Shown piece by piece: positions 1-5,573 of a stretch of DNA of 8,695 nucleotides. Every line of letters begins with the position of its first letter. The first letter of the stretch is position 1. Source of the DNA: an uncultured Rikenella sp. (GTDB taxonomy: Bacteria; Bacteroidota; Bacteroidia; Bacteroidales; Rikenellaceae); contig NZ_CAJTUJ010000075.1 of assembly GCF_910579375.1 (NCBI RefSeq), forward strand, positions 1-8,695, written 5' to 3'. The notes under the pieces are model-generated. The model saw only the letters and a list, made by a program, of their open reading frames with translations. It did not search any database and was not told the origin of the DNA. Position numbers and translations under genes: made by a program.

Positions 1-18
1 AGGCGGAGATAACCCGTG

Positions 19-37
19 GTCGGCCCAACGGGACGAC
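19..37. repeat. Small interrupted hairpin at window edge
   Basis: The arms gtcg and cgac enclose ccc-aac-ggg, with a single G/A mismatch between the two helical parts. The cccaacggg core also occurs at 3480-3488 as part of a caccc-aac-gggtg hairpin. It may be part of the repeat cluster that contains copy A1, but the window starts too close to tell. No coding region is supported in 1-112. Confidence 0.35.
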
Positions 38-42
38 CTCTG

Positions 43-86
43 CAAAAGTCTTTTGGGTACCTTTTCTTCAGAAAAGGTACGGTTCC
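43..86 (-). repeat. A-type palindromic repeat, copy A1, downstream of the radical SAM gene
   Basis: This 44-bp block is identical, in inverted orientation, to 5369-5412. Its core (57-80) is a perfect 11-bp stem (gtaccttttct paired with agaaaaggtac) around a 2-nt loop. Next to it lies a smaller palindrome, caaaag-t-cttttg, at 43-55. On the minus strand it begins 27 nt after the stop codon of the leftward operon. It could therefore act as a 3' hairpin or weak terminator, but no clean U-tract follows the stem. The identity and pairing are seen directly; the termination role is inference. Confidence 0.85.
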
Positions 87-112
87 GTCCAGCTCAAAAA
101 CCGAGGATAAAG

Positions 113-1066
113 CTATCGAAAGAGGCGGCCCTGCCAGGTGGAACGCTCTTCGAGCCGGGCTTCGAGCAGCTGCAACAAACGCTCGTTCCGCACAGAACCC
201 CACGGAGAAGGCAGAAAATGGTAACGCGGCGGAGCCTCGCCCGCAAAACGCTCGATCACCAGCTCCGGCCGGAGCCGTTCCAACAGGTCGATAAAAAGGT
301 CTATGTACTCGGGCAGCGTCCGGAATCGATACTGTTCGGGGTGTTCGGCATAGTCTCGGGCCATGGCGGTGTCGCGAAAGAGCTGGAGCTGGTGGAATTT
401 GACGGTGTCGAGCGGCAGAGCGTTGATGACCGCGGCCTGAGCGACGAGCATCTCGTCGCTCTCGCCCGGCAGACCGAGGATGAAATGGGCGCCGCTGTGG
501 ATGCCTCGGGCGGCGGTCTGCTCGATGGCCCGAGCGGCGGCGGCGAAGTCGTGCCCGCGGTTCACGCGCCGCAGGGTCTCGTCATAAACCGATTCGACGC
601 CGTATTCCAGAATCACATAATGCCCCGCCGCGGCGAGTTCGGCGAAGTAGTCGAGCTTCTCCGCGTCGACGCAGTCGGGACGGGTGCCGACCACGATCCC
701 TGCGATGGCGGGATGGCGCAAGGCTTCGTCGTAAATCGACCGCAGCTCGGCCAGCGGCTTATAAGTATTGGAGTAGCTCTGGAAATAGGCCAGGTAGCGT
801 TGTGCCCGGGGGTAGCGGTTGCGGTGGAACAGGATGCCTTCGTCGATCTGCCGCGAGACGGAGTAGCCGCGGTGGCTGTACGAGGGGCTGAAGGCGTCGT
901 TGTTGCAAAAGGCGCAGCCGCCGGTCGAGAGGGTCCCGTCGCGGTTGGGACAGGTGAAACCGGCGTCGATGACGACTTTCTGCATCCGACCGCCGAACAG
1001 ACGCCGAAAGTAGGCGGAGTAGCTGTGGAACCGGCGGGTGTCGCCCCACGGAAATGTTTCGGACAT
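113..1066 (-). CDS. TIGR01212 family radical SAM protein (YhcC-like)
   Basis: This 317-residue protein has the features of the YhcC/TIGR01212 radical SAM family. An N-terminal cysteine cluster, C39-x11-C51-x2-C54, lies within a GFTCPNRDG...GGCAFCNN motif, where the cysteines should ligate the 4Fe-4S cluster that reductively cleaves S-adenosylmethionine. Further family-like motifs are AYFQSYSNTYKPL (residues 93-105), GTRPDC (127-132), LEYGVES (153-159) and NRGHD (169-173). No signal peptide or membrane segment is present, so it should be cytosolic. The substrate of the family is not well established to my knowledge; a link to tRNA modification is sometimes suggested by name only. It is the last gene of a leftward run, starting 15 nt after the stop of the AlkD-like gene, and the A1 hairpin follows its stop. 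Length is normal for the family. Family assignment is confident; function is not. Confidence 0.93.
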   Translation of the reverse strand: MSETFPWGDTRRFHSYSAYFRRLFGGRMQKVVIDAGFTCPNRDGTLSTGGCAFCNNDAFSPSYSHRGYSVSRQIDEGILFHRNRYPRAQRYLAYFQSYSNTYKPLAELRSIYDEALRHPAIAGIVVGTRPDCVDAEKLDYFAELAAAGHYVILEYGVESVYDETLRRVNRGHDFAAAARAIEQTAARGIHSGAHFILGLPGESDEMLVAQAAVINALPLDTVKFHQLQLFRDTAMARDYAEHPEQYRFRTLPEYIDLFIDLLERLRPELVIERFAGEAPPRYHFLPSPWGSVRNERLLQLLEARLEERSTWQGRLFR

Positions 1067-1081
1067 ACCTATTATTATATA

Positions 1082-1753
1082 CTACGGCAGATATTCGATT
1101 TGCCAACGCACTTCGTCGGCGACGCCGGCCGGAAGACGCTCCAGCACGCCGGTCACGGCCGGGCGCAGGGCGGGACGGCGACGCCAGGTCTCGCGCAGGG
1201 CATAGACGGCGGAGCGTTCGTCGGTATGCGTGCCGAAGGCGGTCGGGTCGGCGAGCAGGGCGGCGAAATCGGCGTCGGTCGCGGCTCCGGCGGTGGCATC
1301 GGCCAGCCGACCGACCATAAAGAAGGCGGCCAGGCGCCTCAACGGGTCGGACTCGTCTCCTGTGGCGGTCGCCCACCGCACGGCGACCGTCCATGCCGCG
1401 GGAGACCGCCAGAATAGCTGCATGGCGCTCTGTTCGGCCAGCTCTGTAGAACCGCGCCAGGCGTCGGCCCACTGCTCCATCCGGTCGGCGTCCAGGGTCT
1501 GCGGGTCGTCGATGAAGAGGGCGGCGAGTTTCAGCTCCCGCACGTCCTGACGCCACAACAGGGCGGCCAGCTCGGAGTCGGGCGCACTGGCTACGGCGAC
1601 CTCCCGGATGGTGGGCAGCGAGACGCCGTAGTTCAGTCCGTAGCCGCTCGGCTGGCCGCCATAAGCGCGCATGGCGTCGGTGACGGCGCCGTTCATCTCG
1701 ATCCGCAGCCGCCGCAGCAGGGCGACCATCTTGTCATTCGTGGTAGGCAACAT
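1082..1753 (-). CDS. DNA alkylation repair protein, AlkD-like (HEAT-like helical repeats)
   Basis: This is a 223-residue, mostly helical, cytosolic protein. I recognise the pattern of the Bacteroidetes AlkD-like family: MNGAVTDAM near residue 20, then NYGVSLPTIREVA, then LLWRQDVRELKLAALFIDDP, then a helical alpha-alpha repeat region. Members of the AlkD superfamily fold as HEAT-like repeats and remove bulky or positively charged alkylated bases (3-methyladenine, 7-methylguanine). Whether this short variant keeps glycosylase activity cannot be read from the sequence, because I could not confidently place the catalytic Trp/Asp residues. It sits between nrnA and the radical SAM gene with 15-bp gaps on both sides, so all three are probably co-transcribed. 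An alternative is a HEAT-repeat protein with no enzymatic role. Confidence 0.78.
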   Translation of the reverse strand: MLPTTNDKMVALLRRLRIEMNGAVTDAMRAYGGQPSGYGLNYGVSLPTIREVAVASAPDSELAALLWRQDVRELKLAALFIDDPQTLDADRMEQWADAWRGSTELAEQSAMQLFWRSPAAWTVAVRWATATGDESDPLRRLAAFFMVGRLADATAGAATDADFAALLADPTAFGTHTDERSAVYALRETWRRRPALRPAVTGVLERLPAGVADEVRWQIEYLP

Positions 1754-1768
1754 CTCGGGTACGGAGGG

Positions 1769-2788
1769 TCAGTCTTCGGGGTGGGTTTCGGCCATGGCTT
1801 GCTCGAACCGGGCGACGGCTTCGCTCATCGGGCCGTAATAACGCCCGCCGGCTGCGTTCCGGTGGCCGCCGCCGTCGAAATAACGACGGGCGAATTGGTC
1901 GACGTCGAAGGCTCCTTTGGAGCGGAAGGAGAGTTTGATGCAGTCGAGGGTCTCGATGAACATGGCGGAAAACGAAACGATATCGATCGAGAGGGGCATG
2001 TTGACGATCCCTTCGGTGTCGCCGATCTGGTGGTCGAAGCGGGTCTTCTCGGCGCGGGTGAGGGTGATGTAGGCGGTGTGGATGGGGGCGTGGACGCGCA
2101 TCTTCTCGGAGAGGAGGTAGCCGACCATCCGGAGCCGGTTCTCGCTCTGGGTGTTGAAGACGGCCTGCGACACTTCGATGGGCCGCACGCCGCGTTCGAC
2201 GAGCACGGCGACGGCGCGGTAGAGTTCCGGGGTGAGGTTTCCGTAGCTGAAGTTCCCGGTGTCGGTGGTCATCCCGACGTAGAGCGGGAGGGCGATCTCG
2301 GGGGTAATGGCCTCGACGCCGGCCCAGGCGAGGATCAGTTCGTAGACGAGTTGGGCGGTCGACGAGCTGTCGGTGTCGGAAAAGGCGAGCTCGAATTCGG
2401 CGGGGTTGAGGTGGTGGTCGATCAGCACGCGGGGGGCGACGATGTTCTCTTCGACGGCGACGCTCAGTTTGTCGAGCCGCTCGATGCGGTTGAAGTCGGC
2501 GCAGATGATCAGGTCGGCGGAGGAGATGTAGGCCCGGACGGCGTCGCAGGCTTCGTTATAGACTTCCACTCGCTCGGATCCGGGGATGAAGTCCAGAAAT
2601 TTCGGAAAGCGGTTGGGTACAAAAAAACGGACGTCATGGCCGAGGTTCCGCAAAAAGCCGCTCAGGGCGAGGCCGGAGCCGATGGCGTCGCCGTCGGGGT
2701 TGGTGTGCGACACGACGGCGATGGTGCGGGCGGCGGAACAAAGTCGCTGAAACTGTATTATTTTTGTGCTGTCAAAGGTATTTTTCAT
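1769..2788 (-). CDS. nrnA: DHH/DHHA1 phosphoesterase, bifunctional oligoribonuclease/pAp phosphatase
   Basis: This 339-residue cytosolic protein has the complete two-domain NrnA layout. The DHH domain carries SHTNPDGDAIGS (H28, D32, D34), ICADFN (D98), the signature DHH at 124-126 and TTDTGNF (D176); these residues bind the catalytic Mn2+ ions. The DHHA1 domain carries FDGGGHRNAAGG near 304-315, which binds substrate. Known NrnA enzymes degrade 2-5 nt RNA to mononucleotides and dephosphorylate 3'-phosphoadenosine 5'-phosphate, replacing Orn in many bacteria. All key motifs are intact. The start chosen gives MKNTFDSTKI, a typical N-terminus with no upstream in-frame extension supported. It is the first gene of the leftward run; no convincing Bacteroidetes promoter was found upstream, where hairpin A4 lies 48 bp from the start codon. 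Confidence 0.94.
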   Translation of the reverse strand: MKNTFDSTKIIQFQRLCSAARTIAVVSHTNPDGDAIGSGLALSGFLRNLGHDVRFFVPNRFPKFLDFIPGSERVEVYNEACDAVRAYISSADLIICADFNRIERLDKLSVAVEENIVAPRVLIDHHLNPAEFELAFSDTDSSSTAQLVYELILAWAGVEAITPEIALPLYVGMTTDTGNFSYGNLTPELYRAVAVLVERGVRPIEVSQAVFNTQSENRLRMVGYLLSEKMRVHAPIHTAYITLTRAEKTRFDHQIGDTEGIVNMPLSIDIVSFSAMFIETLDCIKLSFRSKGAFDVDQFARRYFDGGGHRNAAGGRYYGPMSEAVARFEQAMAETHPED

Positions 2789-2836
2789 ATCTTGCTGATG
2801 TTTAAACTTTCGTTTATTTGCATCTTACCGGGGGGT

Positions 2837-2866
2837 ACTGTTCTCTTTGTTCACAAAGAGAACAGT
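2837..2866. repeat. A-type hairpin A4, perfect 14-bp stem
   Basis: The arms actgttctctttgt (2837-2850) and acaaagagaacagt (2853-2866) are exact reverse complements around a 2-nt tc loop. The design matches copies A1-A3 (long perfect stem, 2-nt loop, pyrimidine-rich 5' arm), but the stem sequence differs and the 44-bp flanks do not align, so membership in the same family is uncertain. It lies upstream of nrnA, at the boundary of the palindrome-rich region. Confidence 0.7.
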
Positions 2867-2871
2867 TTTAG

Positions 2872-2892
2872 GCGGGTCAAAGCTCGACCCGC
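2872..2892. repeat. Small hairpin, 7-bp stem
   Basis: The arms gcgggtc (2872-2878) and gacccgc (2886-2892) pair perfectly around a 7-nt loop. It sits between hairpin A4 and element B1. Confidence 0.5.
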
Positions 2893-2909
2893 GCGCGATC
2901 GCTGCAGTA

Positions 2910-2952
2910 GGAAATCATTCAAACGCATGATCTGCGTTTGAATAAGATTTCC
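2910..2952. repeat. B-type nested palindrome B1
   Basis: The outer arms ggaaatc (2910-2916) and gatttcc (2946-2952) enclose an inner perfect 11-bp stem, attcaaacgca (2917-2927) with tgcgtttgaat (2933-2943), around a tgatc loop, with a 2-nt aa bulge on the 3' side. GC-rich CGCGCG-containing flanks lie on both sides, as in B2 and B3. Confidence 0.75.
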
Positions 2953-2992
2953 GCCAGCGCGCGGCCAAAGAACGGGGGTAGAGGCAGCCAGT

Positions 2993-3012
2993 GGAAATGC
3001 GTAAGCATTTCC
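2993..3012. repeat. Small hairpin, 8-bp stem with gtaa loop
   Basis: The arms ggaaatgc (2993-3000) and gcatttcc (3005-3012) pair perfectly. Just before it is gggggtagaggcagcca (2974-2990), nearly repeated in direct orientation at 3304-3320 with a T for the A, which ties this part of the region to the segment before B3. Confidence 0.55.
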
Positions 3013-3024
3013 CGTCCACGGGAC

Positions 3025-3152
3025 GTGGGGCCCGCGCGGCCCGAGCGCAGTACCCTCCTGTAGCCAAAGACGCGCGCCACGCCTTAGGAGGAAAATCGTC
3101 AAAATGCGCTTGCGTGTTTTGACAAGATTTCCCCAAGGCGCGCGAACAAAAA
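3025..3152 (+). repeat. Large inverted repeat, left arm (contains B2)
   Basis: The outer 33 bp (3025-3057, beginning gtggggcccgcgcggcc) match the reverse complement of 3416-3448 at 32 of 33 positions. Inward of this the arms have diverged, but keep the same order: a CGCGCGCC block, a GCCTTA(A/G) stretch, a B-type nested palindrome, and a GCGCGCGAACA block (3136-3146 here, inverted near 3329-3339 in the other arm). The two arms are therefore copies of one unit in opposite orientation. Confidence 0.75.
3090..3132. repeat. B-type nested palindrome B2
   Basis: The outer arms ggaaaatc (3090-3097) and gatttcc (3126-3132) enclose an inner stem gtcaaaa (3098-3104) with ttttgac (3117-3123). The interior is a GC-rich tip containing gcgc-tt-gcgt. 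An aa precedes the 3' outer arm, as in B1. The core is shorter and less perfect than in B1 and B3. Confidence 0.65.
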
Positions 3153-3153
3153 C

Positions 3154-3253
3154 AGGGTCGAGACCCTGCGGTTCGAAGAACCGCGCGGGCCGAAGCCTCC
3201 CCCCGCGGAGGCCCGCAACTGACGTTGCTGTTGGGCCCCGCTGGCTTCGACCC
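3154..3253. ncRNA. Branched palindromic cluster, candidate structured RNA
   Basis: Several adjacent helices are visible: agggtc-ga-gaccct (3154-3167), gcggttc-gaa-gaaccgc (3168-3184), gcgggcc (3185-3191) with ggcccgc (3210-3216) or, exclusively, gcctcc (3195-3200) with ggaggc (3207-3212), and gcaac-tgac-gttgc (3215-3228). In addition gggtcga (3155-3161) can pair with tcgaccc (3247-3253), closing a multibranch loop in competition with the first hairpin. A T-rich tract follows at 3269-3279 on the plus strand. The helices are seen directly; that this is an RNA gene is a speculative inference, and it may be just part of the repeat. Confidence 0.3.
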
Positions 3254-3321
3254 ACTCCTGCTCCGCTACTTTTTATTTTTCCCACGCGCCCGCGATGGGC
3301 AATTGGGGTAGAGGCTGCCAA

Positions 3322-3448
3322 TAAAGGGTGTGTTCGCGCGCCGGGGGAAATTCTGTTCAAAGCGCGAAACGCTTTGAACGATTTCCCTTTTAAGGCGGCG
3401 GCGCGCGTTTGGTTTGAGGGTACTGCGCTCAGGCCGCGCGGGCCCCAC
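3322..3448 (-). repeat. Large inverted repeat, right arm (contains B3)
   Basis: This arm is inverted relative to 3025-3152. Its outer 33 bp (3416-3448) match the left arm with one mismatch, and it carries the corresponding B-type palindrome and GCGCGC blocks in mirrored order. About 170 bp of unrelated sequence separate the arms, so direct pairing of the two would form a long imperfect cruciform or hairpin. Confidence 0.75.
3345..3387. repeat. B-type nested palindrome B3
   Basis: The outer arms gggaaat (3345-3351) and atttccc (3381-3387) enclose an inner perfect 10-bp stem, gttcaaagcg (3355-3364) with cgctttgaac (3370-3379), around a cgaaa loop. The inner arms share TTCAAA with B1, but the surrounding bases differ on both sides in a way that keeps pairing. 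Confidence 0.72.
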
Positions 3449-3477
3449 TTAGTAAGGCAGAGAAAACCCTAACAAAA

Positions 3478-3516
3478 CACCCAACGGGTGCGGGGACGGG
3501 CGAAACTACGTTTCGC
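3478..3516. repeat. Two small hairpins with 3-nt loops upstream of DUF4492
   Basis: caccc-aac-gggtg (3478-3490) and gcgaaac-tac-gtttcgc (3500-3516) are perfect stems. The second has the same TAC-type loop as hairpins at 5414-5430 and, on the opposite strand, 5574-5586. They lie 53 bp or more before the DUF4492 start, so they would be in its leader if transcription starts further upstream. Confidence 0.5.
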
Positions 3517-3568
3517 TGCGGCAGCCTCGGCCCCCTGTCGAACGCGAAACAACAAATATAAGGCAAAA

Positions 3569-3772
3569 ATGACTTGGTTGCGAAAAATAGCGGAGTTCTA
3601 CTACGACGGATTCCGTGCCATGACGGTCGGGAAGACGCTCTGGGCGGTGATCATCGTCAAACTGGTCATTCTGTTCTTAGTCCTCAAGCTGTTCTTCTTC
3701 CCGGACGCGCTCAGCGGGATGGACGACGGACAAAAGGCCGATTTCGTCAGCCGCGAACTCATCGAAAGATAA
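3569..3772 (+). CDS. DUF4492 small membrane protein, CydAB-associated
   Basis: This 67-residue protein begins MTWLRKIAEFYYDGFRAMTVGKTLW, continues into one hydrophobic helix (about residues 27-45, rich in Val, Ile, Leu and Phe) and ends with a short charged tail. The FYYDGFRxMTxGKTLW pattern and the FFFP after the helix are what I recognise as DUF4492, a family that in Bacteroidetes sits immediately upstream of cydA. The chosen start removes 27 residues of an upstream Arg/Ala-rich extension that reads through repeat DNA and looks non-coding. The gap to cydA is 37 bp, so co-transcription is likely. A role as a small accessory or assembly factor of cytochrome bd oxidase, comparable in principle to CydX in proteobacteria, is inference from location only; it is longer than CydX and I see no similarity to it. 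Confidence 0.9.
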   Translation: MTWLRKIAEFYYDGFRAMTVGKTLWAVIIVKLVILFLVLKLFFFPDALSGMDDGQKADFVSRELIER

Positions 3773-3809
3773 TCCCTATATTCATACCCGAAAACTAAAA
3801 ATTCAACAT

Positions 3810-5333
3810 ATGACACTACTCGACACGGATCTCGGAGCGGTGGTCGACTGGTCGCGGGCCCAGTTCGCGCTGACGGCTATCTACCACTGGTTTTTCGTCC
3901 CGCTGACGCTCGGGCTGAGCTTCCTGATCGCTCTCATGGAGACGGTCTACGTCAGGACGGGGGACGAGTTCTGGAAACGGACGACGCGTTTCTGGATGCG
4001 GCTTTTCGGTATCAATTTCGCCATCGGGGTGGCCACGGGGCTCATTCTCGAATTCGAGTTCGGAACCAACTGGAGCAACTACTCCTACTTCGTGGGCGAT
4101 ATCTTCGGCGCGCCGCTCGCGATCGAGGGTATCATGGCGTTCTTCCTGGAGTCTACGTTCATCGCGGTGATGTTCTTCGGGTGGAACAAGGTCTCGCGGG
4201 GGTTCCACCTGACGGCGACGTGGCTCACGGCGGTCGGGGCGAACCTCTCGGCGCTGTGGATTCTGGTGGCGAACGCCTGGATGCAGTATCCGGCGGGGAT
4301 GAGGTTCAACCCACAGACGGCGCGAAACGAAATGGTGAATTTCTGGGAGGTGCTCTTCTCGCCGGTGGCGATGAACAAGTTCTTCCACACGGTGACGTCG
4401 GCGTTCGTGCTGGCGGCGATCTTCGTTATCGGCGTGAGCGCGTGGTATCTGCTCCGCGGGAGGGAGGAGAAAATGGCTCGGAAGAGTATTCGGATGGCGG
4501 CGGTCTTCGGGCTGTTCGGGGCGCTCTTCATGCTCTGGACGGGAGACGGATCGGCGATCCAGGTGGCGCGTTACCAGCCGATGAAGCTGGCGGCGATGGA
4601 AAACCTCAGGGAGGGACAGGAGCGGGCGCCGCTCACGATCGTGCCGGGGATCGAGGTGCCGGGGATGCTCTCGGTGCTGGCGCACCACTCGGCGGGGGCG
4701 TATGTGATCGGCATCGACGACCTGACGGAGGGGAATCCGGAGCGGGGGCTGCCGTCGGGCGAGGAGATGATCGAGCGGGGACGGCGGGCGATCGAGACGT
4801 TCGCGGCGTTCAAGGCGGCTCAAAAGGCGGGAGACACGGCGGCGGCGGACTCCATCGCGCGGCTGTTCGACCCGCAGACGGAGGAGGGAAAGGCGTTCGG
4901 TGAGGAGTATTTCCGCTATTTCGGCTACGGATATCTGACGTCGCCGGAGGAGACGGTGCCGAATGTGCCGCTGGTATTCTGGTCGTTCCGCGTGATGGTG
5001 GGGCTCGGGATCTGGTTCGTGGTGCTGTTCGCGGGGATGCTGATCCTCGACCGAAAGGGGGCGCTGGCACGCTATCAATGGCCGCTCCGGCTGGCGCTGT
5101 GGTCGATTCCGGCGGCGTATGTGGCGTCGCAGGCGGGATGGGTCGTGGCGGAGGTGGGACGCCAGCCGTGGACGATTCAAAACTTGCTGCCAACGGGGGC
5201 GGCGGTCTCCAGAATCGAACCGGGGGCGGTGCAAACGACGTTCTGGATATTCGCGGTGCTCTTCACGATCTTGCTCGTCGCGGAAATCGGGATCATGGTC
5301 AAACAAATCAAACGGGGACCGGCGGATAACTAA
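3810..5333 (+). CDS. cydA: Cytochrome bd ubiquinol oxidase subunit I
   Basis: This 507-residue integral membrane protein is the catalytic subunit of cytochrome bd quinol oxidase, which reduces oxygen to water with electrons from quinol. Heme ligands and signature motifs are intact: SRAQFALTAIYHWFFVPLTLG with H26 (equivalent to E. coli H19), IFGAPLAIEGIMAFFLEST with E106 and E114, MNKFFHTVTSAF with H193 (E. coli H186), FWSFRVMVG with M396 (E. coli M393), and GWVVAEVGRQPW (443-454). The hydrophilic Q-loop spans roughly residues 250-385; overall length is nearer E. coli CydA than the short Gram-positive forms. It follows DUF4492 by 37 bp. What is odd is downstream: instead of the usual short gap, a 338-bp palindromic insert separates it from cydB. 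The long open frame on the opposite strand is a composition artefact. Confidence 0.98.
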   Translation: MTLLDTDLGAVVDWSRAQFALTAIYHWFFVPLTLGLSFLIALMETVYVRTGDEFWKRTTRFWMRLFGINFAIGVATGLILEFEFGTNWSNYSYFVGDIFGAPLAIEGIMAFFLESTFIAVMFFGWNKVSRGFHLTATWLTAVGANLSALWILVANAWMQYPAGMRFNPQTARNEMVNFWEVLFSPVAMNKFFHTVTSAFVLAAIFVIGVSAWYLLRGREEKMARKSIRMAAVFGLFGALFMLWTGDGSAIQVARYQPMKLAAMENLREGQERAPLTIVPGIEVPGMLSVLAHHSAGAYVIGIDDLTEGNPERGLPSGEEMIERGRRAIETFAAFKAAQKAGDTAAADSIARLFDPQTEEGKAFGEEYFRYFGYGYLTSPEETVPNVPLVFWSFRVMVGLGIWFVVLFAGMLILDRKGALARYQWPLRLALWSIPAAYVASQAGWVVAEVGRQPWTIQNLLPTGAAVSRIEPGAVQTTFWIFAVLFTILLVAEIGIMVKQIKRGPADN

Positions 5334-5368
5334 TACTATTGTATCGATTGTGTGTACCTTATCAGGAG

Positions 5369-5412
5369 GGAACCGTACCTTTTCTGAAGAAAAGGTACCC
5401 AAAAGACTTTTG
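5369..5412 (+). repeat. A-type palindromic repeat, copy A2, after the cydA stop
   Basis: The block is the exact inverted copy of 43-86. The hairpin core is at 5375-5398 (11-bp perfect stem, 2-nt ga loop). It begins 36 nt after the cydA stop codon and, relative to the gene before it, points the same way as A1 does relative to the radical SAM gene. A 3'-end processing, stabilising or attenuating role for the cydA transcript is possible but inferred. Confidence 0.85.
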
Positions 5413-5413
5413 G

Positions 5414-5430
5414 AGGATGCTACGCATCCT
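5414..5430. repeat. TAC-loop mini-hairpin
   Basis: The arms aggatgc (5414-5420) and gcatcct (5424-5430) pair perfectly around a tac loop, directly after copy A2. It has the same design as 3500-3516. Confidence 0.55.
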
Positions 5431-5464
5431 AAAGCTGCCGGTCGCCCAAATCTCGGACTTTTCT

Positions 5465-5535
5465 TTGGGCCGGGGATTCTTCCGGGCGCGATAATGCGGG
5501 AATTACCCTAACGCGCCCGGAGAACCCCGACCCAA
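5465..5535. repeat. Long imperfect hairpin inside the cydA-cydB insert
   Basis: The arms 5465-5490 and 5512-5535 pair over about 24 bp with one C/A mismatch and two single-base bulges; the inner 9 bp, ccgggcgcg with cgcgcccgg, are perfect. The 21-nt loop itself contains a near-palindromic gggaattaccc. It is the most GC-rich structure in the insert, with no T-run immediately after it, so a standard intrinsic terminator is unlikely. Confidence 0.65.
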
Positions 5536-5573
5536 AAGCAGTCGCGAAGAATGAGGACTGCGGAGCCTAAGGC

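Larger units (their letters stand above)
2789..3568. other. 780-bp gene-free region built of palindromes and inverted repeats
   Basis: This stretch separates the divergent nrnA and DUF4492-cydAB units. I see no credible gene. The short frames that cross it, such as 2851-3360 minus and 3104-3472 plus, are low-complexity readings of the repeats. From left to right it holds hairpin A4 (2837-2866), a small hairpin (2872-2892), element B1 (2910-2952), a small hairpin (2993-3012), the left arm of a large inverted repeat containing B2 (3025-3152), a branched palindromic cluster (3154-3253) followed by a T-rich tract (3269-3279), the right arm containing B3 (3322-3448), and two small hairpins (3478-3490 and 3500-3516). 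Promoters for both flanking units must lie here, but no clear TAnnTTTG element was seen close to either start. Confidence 0.85.

Noticed and set aside
57..80. Copy A1 as a standard intrinsic terminator of the leftward operon
   Set aside because: The stem is A/T-rich and no run of U follows on the minus strand; the related copy before cydB lies in the opposite orientation, so a simple terminator does not explain the family.
53..1417. A 454-codon plus-strand frame antisense to the radical SAM and AlkD-like genes
   Set aside because: The composition is artefactual and it overlaps two well-supported minus-strand genes. Its first residues match those of the frame at 3816-5402 only because both begin inside copies of the same 44-bp repeat.
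2773..2780. A perfect TAnnTTTG match (TACCTTTG on the minus strand) at the start of nrnA
   Set aside because: It falls inside codons 4-6 of nrnA; a transcript starting there would lack the start codon, and the sequence is explained by coding content.
1781..2941. A 386-codon plus-strand frame antisense to nrnA
   Set aside because: It is rich in Gly, Asp, Glu and Val with no recognisable motif, and is fully explained as the shadow of nrnA extended into palindromic DNA.
2910..3387. Spaced repeats suggesting a CRISPR array
   Set aside because: The units are irregularly spaced, in mixed orientation, are themselves palindromic with variable cores, and no cas gene is present.
2851..3472. Several short frames in the palindrome-rich region with similar peptides (for example GTALGPRGPH and GTALRPRGPH)
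   Set aside because: The peptide similarity comes from the inverted DNA repeats being read on opposite strands; there are no ribosome binding sites or domains, and stem pairing accounts for the pattern.
3816..5402. A 528-codon open frame on the minus strand across the whole of cydA
   Set aside because: It is antisense to an unmistakable cydA and its product is an Arg/His/Pro-rich string with no domain pattern, as expected from reading GC-rich codons backwards. Its start lies inside repeat A2.
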